29,280 nt of DNA. It comes from Isoetes engelmannii. Its lineage: Eukaryota > Streptophyta > Lycopodiopsida > Isoetales > Isoetaceae. Position numbers and translations under genes: made by a program. Location of the stretch: NCBI GenBank assembly GCA_011763485.2, contig JAANSK020014467.1, forward strand, positions 1-29,280, given 5' to 3'. Shown here one piece after another: positions 21,186 to 29,280 of this stretch (positions are counted from its first letter, which is position 1; every line of letters starts with the position of its first letter). The notes below the pieces were generated by a model. It was not told where the DNA came from. It worked only from the letters and a program-made list of their open reading frames with translations, and did not search any database.

Positions 21186-22380
21186 TTGCACAATTTTCTC
21201 TTGGTTCAGGAACTCTTGGCTAGTATGCAAATTAGATGGATCTCGTTGCAAGTTATGTTGTTTCATGCATCTTGTTTTGGAGGCCAAGATCTAAATGAAC
21301 TTGCCTCTTCTATGGGAATTGACATCCAAAACTACATGTTAGAATGCAACATGGAGCAAGAAGTGGTTGTGGAGCAGAGCCGTTCCAATGGCATGTAGAC
21401 TCAAAATCTATTTGATTCAAGCGGAAATGAGGTACTATTTATCCCTAGGTCCTAATGATGAGTTTCTTGATAGTTTTACATGCATTTATAACTGCAAGAA
21501 GGGATGCAATTGTGTATCTCCTAATACTGCATGTAGGCGAATTTTATCTGTTAAAAAGGAAATTGTACATAGGAAGAGGCAATCTGAAATCAAGGCACTA
21601 CATTCAGCCAGGACGGAAGAAAAGATGACAACTAGGCAGATGTTGATTACATTGACAAGGTAAGCTTTGTTTATGATTCTGATGATAGAAAGAAGGTAAC
21701 TTCCAGGGTTGCGGAACAGTTACCCGAGTTTGACATCTTTGGAAATAAGCAATAAATGTTTATAAGCATGTCGTTGATAATGTGAAGAAAACTCTTGAAA
21801 GCAAGAAACATGGTAGGACACAAGTTATTAATCTAATAACAAGGTCATCTACTTTGATGATGGATGTTAGTGTATGCAGTAATCGAGCAGTTGTTGCAAA
21901 GACTTTGAACTTGAAGAGGAGGACTGTGTATGCTGCATTGAACAAAAAGGCACTTGCTAAAATTGGCAGACCATGGTCCATGTTCAAGAGGAGAAGCAGA
22001 TTTGATAGAGTATCCGACTCAGATTGTGAAAAGGTACACAACTTTTGGATTTTTGAACTAGTGAGTCTTCAAATAAAAGACTGGTTGTGAAATTGAGGGG
22101 ATATATTATTGGTGATAAAAACCAAAGCCATATAATCTACATCCAATTCACTTTTTGGAAGAGTCCCAGGTATGTGGTTGGTTGTATTCTCGAGCAACAT
22201 AAAGGTTTTCTTTATCTTATGCGAGCTTGAATTTTAGGTCATGTTCTACAGAGTATTCAAGAGGCAATACCCAGAAATGAAGATAGGATTGAGATTGTTT
22301 AAAAGCTTGAAATCTAAGTTTGTGATAAGACTAAAGGAGAGAAAAACATGTTGTTGCATATGTCATATGTGAATGCAATA
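21186..22380 (+). pseudogene. broken coding region of an unidentified protein family
   Basis: Successive plus-strand frames read like protein and not noise. They include a Cys-containing segment (KKGCNCVSPNTACRRILSVK, about 21495-21555), a basic Arg/Lys-rich stretch (about 21555-21660), a segment resembling a helix-turn-helix (NRAVVAKTLNLKRRTVYAAL, about 21883-21942), an aromatic and basic stretch, and near 22250-22350 FKRQYPEMKIGLRLFKSLK followed by a Cys cluster (TCCCIC). I believe the order FxxxxPExKIGxxxFxxLK then CCC marks a repeated, poorly described family in non-seed plants, possibly carried by a mobile element, but I cannot name it. The region is broken. Extent and class are uncertain. 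Confidence 0.5.
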
Positions 22381-23580
22381 TGTTAGGCAGGCCAACAACA
22401 GGCCAAGGCGAAATTTGAATATCCACGGTTCGAATTGTACATTCAAATGTAGCATTTGTGGTCCAGGTCCAATTTGTATAGCAAATACGCACACTTTCAA
22501 TCATGTTAGTGAGATGTGGAGATCTATGTTGTGTACTAAAAGGAGATAGTAGATTGTTACAATTCTGGTTTGACAATGGATTGTGATGATTGTGTTCTGA
22601 AATTATTCACAAGATATGCCGTAAAGAAAAGAGCAAGAGAATGAAAGGCCATTGGCATACTTCTTGAACAACATAAATGCAATTAGTTAGACCCCACATC
22701 CTTTAGAGTTTACAATTCTTGTAAACGGAGGTCCACAGCAAAGTTTCTTTAGTGGCTTCAAATTGTCCATCAACACTCTTAATTTGAATTTTACTTATTG
22801 TGGTTGCTAGATCTTTAAGAAGCTGGAATATTATTTCAAATAGAGCTTATGAGGTAGACTTTATATAATTTTATTTAGCCTAGAAAAGCACTTGCGCTTC
22901 CATCATAACAATACCACAATACCCATTACCATAATCCTCCAACCAACATTTGTCTCAAGCTTGCCCTACAGCTTTGCAGATTCATCTAGGCAAGTCATTT
23001 TTATTGATTGTACTTTGATAGAATTTAATAGCTATCACATGCCTTCAAGTACAACAAAAGTCAATAGCATACCATAAAACCTAATCGTACATTCTCGATG
23101 TCATGCAAAAACCTATGTTTCTTTTAGCTTAGCTCAACCACCGAACCCAAAAACACAACTGAGTTCTTTTTATTGTGTAGAAATAACCTAAGCCCTTATG
23201 TCACACTTCTATTTTTAATATGCAAGTTTGATTAATGACGTAAAGCTTATATGTTTGGCCATCCACCTGCTCTTCTCATGCTCCAATTGACCTCTTCTTC
23301 CCATGGTAGATTCTTCTATCTTTCCTTCTATTCCTCCCTTTATATCTTCTTTATTTCGATAATCTACCCTTCAACCGGCTTCATCCCTCCCTTCAAACAA
23401 AGCAACCCAACCCTTCACTCCATGTCTTGCATGTTGCAACTTGCATCTTCTTCCCATTATGTCATTTCCTCTTATTCGTCACCTCATATCTTCATTATTT
23501 CGATTTATGTACCCGTCAACCTTCTCATTCCCTTCATATCTCTCCTTCTAACTTCACCCCAAGCTGTTTTACTGCTAGTT
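22381..23580. other. non-coding DNA, pyrimidine-rich towards its end
   Basis: No supported gene. From about 23270 to 23580 the plus strand is very rich in C and T, which creates Ser/Phe/Ile/Leu-rich frames (23251-23598, 23427-23642) without domain character. Confidence 0.4.
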
Positions 23581-23645
23581 TTTTTTTGTTTTTTTTAATA
23601 TACCGTGAGTTTTTTTTTTTGTTTCTTTTTAATATACCGTGAGTT
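23578..23645. repeat. 34-bp tandem duplication
   Basis: AATATACCGTGAGTT, preceded by a T-rich run, occurs at 23597 and 23631. Confidence 0.8.
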
Positions 23646-23649
23646 GGAG

Positions 23650-23980
23650 AAATGGCCATACCCACCACCCATAGCAGAATCCTGTCACTCCTTTCAGGCC
23701 TGCTACTATTGGAGGGGACCACGAGGGGGTCTCTATACTCACTTCTTCACCGGCACTATTTCAGAGTCGGGACCCAGAAAAATCCATCTGCGTATGCCGC
23801 CCCATCGTGCAGGAGAACCCAAACCACCACAACGGGAGGCCGTCATACTACCCACGTGAAGAACCTAGACTTGCTACTTTAGATGACCCCCCGAGGATCA
23901 GCCTGGGTGACCTCAGACGTCAGATCCCCCAGAGGGTCGGATTGGGTGATCCCAATCGCCAGATGCGCCATATGCGTGTT
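23650..23980. other. GC-richer stretch of unknown origin
   Basis: Overlapping frames on both strands, including a Pro/Arg-rich plus-strand frame from 23807, have no family I recognise. A 7-bp-stem hairpin, GATTGGG TGAT CCCAATC, lies at 23940-23957. The GATCC-rich character echoes the foldback element at 28018-28418. Confidence 0.35.
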
Positions 23981-24127
23981 GCTTCCCTTCGGATAAACTT
24001 GATGGCCTATTCTGCAGCATGCCTGATATCTTTACGGCACCAAACCAGGCACCAAACCAAGCAAGGTCATACATACTACACTATTGCATATGGTATGTGT
24101 CAATGAAATAATATTTTGCTTCATCCA
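23981..24127 (-). repeat. duplicated PPR tail, copy B
   Basis: Second, more diverged copy of 24167-24300, 186 bp further along. It contains an extra short duplication (GCACCAAACCAG then GCACCAAACCAA near 24040-24060). It lies beyond the pseudogene's natural end, so it arose by tandem duplication of the gene's last part. Confidence 0.75.
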
Positions 24128-24166
24128 GCCATGATGAAGAAAATAGTTGTAACCCCATATACGCTA

Positions 24167-24300
24167 TGCTTCTTTTGAGTAAACTTGATGGCCTATTCTG
24201 CAGCATGCCCTATATCTTTACTGCACCAAACCAATCAAGGCCATCCATAATGCATTATTGCATGTGATATATTGTGAACGAAATCTTCTTCTTCATCCAT
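24167..24300 (-). repeat. duplicated PPR tail, copy A
   Basis: On the minus strand this reads MDEEEDFVHNISH...IMHYGW, matching the E-region start of PPR proteins. It aligns with 23981-24127 at a constant offset of 186 bp (both contain AAACTTGATGGCCTATTCTG and TTTACNGCACCAAACCA). This copy stays continuous with the rest of the pseudogene. Confidence 0.75.
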
Positions 24301-25605
24301 CCTGTTGCTCTTCCAAACAACAAAAGCATGCAACAACAGTGCTCTATCATGAGGGAAACATCATAACCTGCAGCCATTGAAACAAAAATTAACCATTCTC
24401 ATGAAAAAATTAAACCTGCATGCCGAAAGTGTGCAAGCAAAGTTGCAACATTTGCTTTTACACCTTCCAATAACATTCTTTGTGCATACTGCAAAACTTT
24501 CTTCCCTTGTCCATGATGCACAAGTGCAGATATTAGGGTATCCCAGAGAATTACATTCTTTTTCTTTATCTTGTGAAATAAGCTGTTGGCAGCATCTAGA
24601 TTTGCAGACCTGCCATACATACTGGTAAGTGCGGTCCCTATCATAACAGTCATTTCAGATCTATGTTTCAACAATATGCATGTGTATCAGCTTTCCTTCC
24701 CCAAGGGAAGAAAGTGTGGCACATGCATCCAGGGCACTGATGTAAGTAACATCAGTGGGCACAAATCCATTAACTTGCATTTGGTGGAAAAGCAATAAGG
24801 CATTTTTGACAATTGGCATGGCCATGTCGTGCAAGGCCCAATCATGGCTGTCCATTGAACTGCATCTCTTTTATTCCATTTCATTATATACCTTACACAA
24901 GCTGTCCAAGTTAATACACTTCCCATACATATTTAGAATAGGATTACCAATAACCACTTCAGATTGAAGAGCACTTTCTAGAATATGAGCATGGATGACT
25001 TTGTCCTCTGCATAAACATCCATTCATTGTGCTAATGAACGTCACTATATATGAACCCTCAAATTGCATTTGTTGATAAAGTGAAAATCCCTCCTGATAT
25101 TGCTTGGGCTGTGTATTGCTATCATGACATTCCAGGACGCAACATCATATGCCACCATGGTGTCAAACACTAAATGTCACATTTGCCATACATTTAAGGA
25201 GAGCATTCCTCATGTCAAGATTTACCAAAATAAAATGTCTTAAAAGATAGGCATGAACTAAGGTGCCATTGATTGATTACACCAACAAGGTCCGCACAGG
25301 CTTCAAGAATGCTAACGACAGTAGGATCATCTACCTTTACGCCTTCCTGATTTATTTGGTATAATAATCTCATTGCATCCTTCCAACATCTATGTTGAGC
25401 ATAAGTGAATGCATTGCATTCCAGCTACTAATGTTTTTTGGGACATTTTCATTAATGAGTCTGCAATGCCACATGCATTCAAATTGCCTCATTGGTCATG
25501 ACGCCTCACACTTCCCAGAATTTAGAGGCTTGGAAGTTGAAGATGTTGCCCATCACTATTTTGCTCTGCATAATTTTGAGACTATTTAGGAAATATCAAG
25601 CAATA

Positions 25606-26761
25606 TCAAGACATAATCCATTCTATCGAATGACGGAGATGTTCTTCCAGATCAAAGTCGCAGTATCGACCTTTGTAAAACAGAGGTATGTGTTCAAAAT
25701 TCACTTTCTTCTTATCCACAAAGAAATCTCCGCTTGGGCAATCTTCTTGAGGCAATAAGGACAGCCATACTGCAATGTCAGCCCCAATCTCAACACCATG
25801 TCCATAGTTTCCTGTCATGGTCGTTGCAGTGAAGCCAGGACATACACAATTTGCATAAATGTTATGCCTTGAGCTTGTCTTTGCTAAATCCCGTGCAAGC
25901 ATTCTTGTGTATACATTCAATGCAATTTTTGAGACACAGTAGTTCGCAACTGAATCTAGTGTAGGCTTGTCGATTAAATCTAATGTAGGCCAGCCTTTCT
26001 CTATGCATTCACCTTGTTCTTCATCCCGCAAAAACCTTTGAATGAAAGAATCAATGAGCTCTTCAGATAGGGCTTCTACGTTGGTTAGTTTTGACACCCA
26101 TTCTGCATGAACTTCTCCTTTGAGCCACTGTAAAAATAACTATACAGTTCAACTACATTGCATAGTCTCATTTAGATATAAATACCTTTCTAAATCCGCA
26201 GCAGAAGTACGATAGAAATTCTTAAGAAAAGATATTCTAAACCAAGTTCAGCTCTTACATCAAGTCGGCTGTCGCAAGAGCTTATCATCACAATCCTCGA
26301 GCCTGCAGCTGCAGGCCTGAATATGGGAAGCATAGCTTCTGTCAGCTGTTTAGCCCCATAATAATTCGTTTGTACAACCAACCTAGAATCCCTTGAATTC
26401 ACTCCTGCATTATTTATCTGCAGAGAAAATTTTCAAGTGAACTCTAAGTACTAGATAATCCAATACAATTACTTAGGGCAAATGGTCTTACAAGTATGTC
26501 AAGGCCGCCCAATTCACTCTTGACCCAAGCAGCAAATTCTTGTACTGAAGCGAGATCTGTAACATCCAAAACATGAGACAAAACATGAAGGCCTTGTTGG
26601 TTGAGCAGTTTGGTAGCCTTGCTCATTTTTGAAGGACTTCTTCCTGTTAAAACAGTGGTAATTCCAAGGCTAGCAAGCTGCTTCACAATTTCGAACCCTA
26701 TTCCAGAGCAGCTACCACTAACAACTGCAACACTCTCAGAAGACCACCACGGATTCGCCAT
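25606..26761 (-). CDS. short-chain dehydrogenase/reductase, carbonyl reductase / menthone-neomenthol reductase type
   Basis: Probably an NADPH-dependent cytosolic reductase of small carbonyls; the substrate is unknown. Three minus-strand exons, 26761-26492, 26417-26259 and 26127-25606, with GT-AG introns and all joins in phase 0, give 316 residues. Visible are the Rossmann glycine motif SGSCSGIG (15-22, Ser replacing the usual Thr), TGR after the second strand (39-41, favours NADP), LDVTD (65-69), INNAG (91-95), Ser136-Ser137 as the catalytic Ser position, and YCVSK (206-210) holding the Tyr and Lys, followed by CPGFTATTMTG. The roughly 65-residue helical insertion between the Ser and the Tyr is typical of the CBR1/salutaridine-reductase branch. 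The ATG at 26759-26761 is the only ATG fitting the fold. It appears intact. The PPR pseudogene lies just downstream on the same strand and is unrelated in function. Confidence 0.92.
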
Positions 26762-27105
26762 ACAAACCAACACAGAGAATATATCCTTTCATAATGTATC
26801 GATGATGCAACAAAAAAAAAGCCACGCTGGCATTCTCTTGCGAATCAAAAACTCCAGATCAGCTAAGGTAAATATTGGCATTAGGTTGAAAAAAATCGAC
26901 GACGATGGGATACTGGCACCTAAACTCTCGATTCAGCGATCATTACCAGCTCTGCCAATCAAGACCAAGTGAATACCCAACCTGCAATAACAGCTCCTCC
27001 TCTACTCCTATTTGTTGCACAACGCTCCCACTTTTTCCACTGCTTTTTGCTTCTGCCACGTGGCAAGGCGTGTTGGCTGCCTGCGCACAATGCGAAGTAC
27101 ATCGT
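26762..27105 (-). promoter_or_regulatory. 5' flank of the SDR gene
   Basis: About 345 bases between the SDR start codon and the foldback cluster. No clear TATA box at a fitting distance; an ATATATT at about 26780 is very close to the ATG. Open frames here are antisense shadows of SDR exon 1. The promoter is inferred from position only. Confidence 0.3.
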
Positions 27106-27245
27106 TTACGTAAGAGGGAATCTTCACCCCAAGAAAATTATGGCGAGGAATATTTGAGGCGGCTCCGCCAGACGAGGCAGCGCACGAGTGCGCTGCCTCG
27201 TCTGGCGAAGCATAATTCTCAAGGGGTGAAGATTCCCTTACGTAA
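27106..27245. mobile_element. foldback element 1 (MITE-like, 140 bp)
   Basis: TTACGTAAG and the following GGGAATCTTCACCCC (27106-27130) return as the reverse complement at 27223-27245. The centre, 27167-27206, is a perfect hairpin: GCCAGACGAGGCAGCGCAC, GA, and its exact reverse complement. The only large asymmetry is an extra segment in the left arm at about 27143-27166. It has no coding capacity. Confidence 0.85.
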
Positions 27246-27336
27246 TCTCACATTAGGGTGAGATTACCTCCCTGCAAAATAATGGGTTTGAAAAGGGCAA
27301 AAAAACCAGTAATCTCACCCTAATGTGGATTACGTA
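27238..27336. mobile_element. foldback element 2 (about 99 bp)
   Basis: The 30 bases from 27238 (TTACGTAATCTCACATTAGG and on through GTGAGATTAC) reappear as a near-perfect reverse complement at 27309-27336. The left arm is itself a hairpin (GTAATCTCAC / GGTGAGATTAC). It shares TTACGTAA with the right end of element 1. Confidence 0.85.
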
Positions 27337-27445
27337 TACAAAAATGTCACTTTGACATTCCCAGGTGGAAGCAATGTCGACACGCGGAGGCGCGGAGGCG
27401 TTGTTGACACATGAGAATGTCACCTAAAGTGACATTTTTGTTACG
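27332..27445. mobile_element. foldback element 3 (about 114 bp)
   Basis: ACGTA(T)ACAAAAATGTCAC at 27332-27350 pairs with GTGACATTTTTGTTACGT at 27429-27446. The next bases pair imperfectly (TTTGACATTC against GAATGTCACCTAAA). The middle contains a short GC-rich direct repeat (GCGGAGGC twice, about 27384-27400). Confidence 0.8.
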
Positions 27446-27616
27446 TGAAAACCACTTACATTACATTTTGCAAGAGAATGTTGGGTAAATGTGCGAAATA
27501 TTGGGTAAATGTCTAGAAAATTAAATGTAAAATCTATTTTACATTTCTTAAAAAAATTACTACCACGTGTCACACACGATTGGACAGAGGTAAAATGTAA
27601 TGTAAGTGATTTTTAC
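27445..27616. mobile_element. foldback element 4 (about 172 bp)
   Basis: GTGAAAACCACTTACATTAC plus ATTTT (27445-27469) is mirrored by AAAATGTAATGTAAGTGATT plus TTTAC at the right end (27592-27616). Inside are a direct repeat TTGGGTAAATGT (27481 and 27501) and a perfect 11-bp-stem hairpin, AAATGTAAAAT CT ATTTTACATTT, at 27523-27546. Confidence 0.8.
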
Positions 27617-28017
27617 AATTTTCCAATGGTTTATATACAACCTGCAAGATACTTATCAGCCGAGCATTCAGATACTTAAAAAATTTGTGGATTAGTATAA
27701 GTCTACTTATTGTTAACACTTCTTCATTCTGCATGTTTCTTAAAAGCATGTTTTTTAAAAGCACGTCATCAACATTTGGCTGTCCGTTTTATTGATCCAA
27801 AGAGACCCAAATTATCAAGTACAGACTCATTTTAGATTGCAACTTATAACGGGGTTGGAACATTCAAATGCAATAAAACGGTATTCTCACTTCACCTAAG
27901 AGAACTGATTCTTGCAACTCTGTTCTTCAATGTAAGCATCTCACTTTAAAAGATTCCATTGGTTCTACTAATTTGTATATCCACCTCAATATAGACGGTG
28001 CATGATACCTTTACCAT
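27617..28017. other. non-coding DNA
   Basis: AT-rich spacer between foldback elements. No gene or RNA seen. Confidence 0.4.
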
Positions 28018-28418
28018 GGATTGGGGGATCCTGGAGCTGTTTTTCTCGAGGATCCCCGAGGTGAAGATCCTCTGGAGCGTGTGATCCCGGAGGACGGGAT
28101 CGCCCTTACTATGCAATTACTGTGCAAAAAATCAGACCTTTATAGATGAAACCAGAGATTTTTTTATGGGATTTTCTCCCCCTATTCTCCACGGAATCGA
28201 TTCGGATCTGTTTGAGGGTGGTTGGAATGCTCTGGATCAGAGGCGTAGGTAGAGCCAATGGAGGAAGCAGGGCAAGCGCCGCTGCTATGGAAGAGCATGA
28301 ATCCACCGAAAAATAGTGGCAAAACTGCGCAGTAAGGCACTAACTGCGCAGTTAATGGCGGGATCCCGGAGGAGAGGATCCCATTTGGTGATCCCAGAGG
28401 AGGGGATCAGCCAATCCA
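28018..28418. mobile_element. GATCC-rich foldback element (MITE-like, about 400 bp)
   Basis: The left end reads GGATTGGGGGATCC and the right end reads ATCAGCCAATCC, so GGATTGG forms short terminal inverted repeats. Both subterminal zones (28018-28110 and 28358-28418) are packed with GATCC(C)GGAGG-type words, about eight in all. They can be aligned directly with each other and also partly as inverted repeats together with the neighbouring GC(G/A)CAGTTA-type words. A 12-bp palindrome, AACTGCGCAGTT, lies at 28342-28353, with a near copy 20 bp before it. A target duplication could not be identified. The minus-strand frame at 28109-28306 inside it has no recognisable motif. Confidence 0.45.
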
Positions 28419-28729
28419 GAGTAACACTATCCCGCGCCAATATAGTCAACTTACTTTCTAATCTAAAACAACCAACACAATATTTTCATCTCTGGAATCC
28501 ACCTTGTAGTGCATATCTTTGTGACCAAAATGAATCTAAACTTTGTAAGGTAGGAAAAAGCAAATTACTTTTCCAACTTTATCTTATCAAAACAAGGTGC
28601 CAAGGCACTATGAATTGCCCCAATGTCGTATCTTTAGCACAAGCTCTGGAAAAACATGATTTTGAAGCACCAAAGCAAGTATACATGCACGCAATATAGC
28701 ATGAATCCATTAGTATTTGCATCAAATTA
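28419..28729. other. spacer without recognised feature
   Basis: A plus-strand frame runs through this stretch to about 28699, but it begins inside the foldback element without an ATG and its sequence resembles no family I know. Confidence 0.35.
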
Positions 28730-29250
28730 CTATTGAGTGAAGCTCTCTTGTGAAAGGAAGTCTATGGGGTCAGTGACCCGATGGAGCTTACGTTTCAATT
28801 CGCGGCATTTCTCATCAAAACTGTGGTTAGGGAAGGTGGAGGTTCTGACTTGCTCGTGCGAGCGGCCCCCTCCGAAGCATGTGTACGCGGCTGCCATGAG
28901 GACCTGGGTCAAGCGGGCGTTACAGCTGCTGCAGTGTGGGAAGCCGCAGCATCTCTGTCAAGTCCTACTCGACCATCTGTGCGCTAAGAGAATGGTTGCG
29001 CCGGCGACCTGCAAGGCTACCCTCAAAAGAAGCGGTTGGTGGCCGAAGTCTTCTTCCTCATCCTGGGTTGATGTGCCAATGTCGAAATGTGTGATGAGGT
29101 GCAGATTCTGCTCTTCCATGAGTATGTAGTCGACCACATTGTGCTCCCCCTCCCCCCCGATTCTCCTGCCAGCAAGTGTATTGTGACGTTCCTCTCCTTG
29201 GGATATCTCGGGGCTGTGGGGGCGGTCTGATGATGATCATATAAATGGGT
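28730..29250 (-). mobile_element. LINE fragment: end of endonuclease domain and linker to reverse transcriptase
   Basis: Read from about 29155 down on the minus strand, one frame stays open for roughly 145 codons with a single TGA (around 28960). It holds a NVVDYIL box and HQPLLLRVAL, the final catalytic-region blocks of an APE-type LINE endonuclease (HQ in place of the usual DH), then LTQVLMAAAYTCFGGG and NHSFDEKCRELKRKLHR, the linker towards the RT. The first part, before a G/A homopolymer run at about 29145-29158, continues in another frame, probably one indel. High GC and few breaks make it younger than the intron-4 LINE, whose linker (VLMITTDRCFGRSH) it resembles. It is cut off near 28730, and its 5' part runs to or beyond the window edge. 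Confidence 0.6.
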
Positions 29251-29280
29251 AGGAGCGGCTATCCATAAACGTCCGGACGG

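Larger units (their letters stand above)
23981..25480 (-). pseudogene. pentatricopeptide-repeat (PPR) protein pseudogene
   Basis: On the minus strand, from about 25480 down, pieces of a plant PLS-type PPR protein appear in order: a SSWNAM piece (about 25430), KDAMRLLYQ..EGVKVDDPTVVSILEACADL (about 25390-25290), a degraded repeat (about 25220-25060), a MYGK piece (about 24920), an AVQWTAMI piece, NALLLFHQMQ...TDVTYISALDACATL (about 24810-24710), IGTALTSMYGRSANLDAANSLF (about 24640-24570), then HAGL and an IEHCCCM piece near 24330, which in intact family members opens the C-terminal E region. Several frame changes and stops break it, so it is a dead gene. The tail is present twice (see the two following entries). 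PPR proteins of this type act in organelle RNA editing or processing. Confidence 0.85.

Noticed and set aside
23251-23642. Plus-strand Ser/Phe/Ile-rich frames
   Set aside because: Driven by C/T-rich composition without domain character.
26601-26972. Plus-strand frame over the SDR start
   Set aside because: Antisense of SDR exon 1 and its leader, with no motif of its own.

Overview
The window looks like nuclear DNA of a land plant that makes swimming sperm, most likely a fern or another seed-free plant. Two observations support this. The central gene is a complete, many-exon homologue of the motile-cilium protein DRC11 (IQCA1 family), which flowering plants and most conifers do not need. The surroundings are typical of a large, repeat-rich plant genome: AT-rich intergenic DNA, LINE pieces, LTR-retrotransposon fossils, foldback elements and a decayed pentatricopeptide-repeat (PPR) gene. 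The assignment to ferns is inference; flagellar function is established for the family.

Layout. 1-2100: AT-rich DNA with a near-perfect hairpin (295-326), a broken Ty3/gypsy reverse-transcriptase fossil (about 360-898) and a GC-richer stretch of unknown origin. 2099-4120: a possible two-exon small ORF (58 codons, weak call) enclosing one copy of a dispersed repeat and a hairpin-bearing tandem array (3604-3908). 4121-10248: mostly non-coding, with a second copy of the dispersed repeat (6613), a degenerate tandem array (about 6985-7590), a 97-bp tandem duplication (7842-8035) and a solo LTR with a perfect 5-bp target duplication (8634-9069). 10249-19710: the DRC11 gene, plus strand, 18 coding exons, 829 predicted residues, all exon joins in frame. 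Its intron 2 holds a decayed copy of exon 3, intron 4 holds a degraded LINE and a (TCTCC)n microsatellite, and intron 8 holds a tRNA-like SINE remnant. 19711-23650: non-coding DNA plus a broken coding region of a family I cannot name (about 21190-22380). 23981-25480, minus strand: a PPR pseudogene whose tail is duplicated. 25606-26761, minus strand: an intact three-exon short-chain dehydrogenase/reductase (SDR) gene of the carbonyl reductase / menthone-neomenthol reductase type, 316 residues. 27106-27616: four inverted repeats placed end to end and punctuated by TTACGT, just upstream of the SDR gene. 28018-28418: a GATCC-rich foldback element. 28730-29160 and onward to the edge, minus strand: endonuclease/linker part of a LINE related to the one in DRC11 intron 4.

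Only two genes look functional, DRC11 and the SDR. They lie tail to tail in sense (plus and minus) about 5.9 kb apart and there is no sign that they work together. The most unusual structures are the punctuated foldback cluster at 27.1-27.6 kb and the exon duplication inside DRC11.
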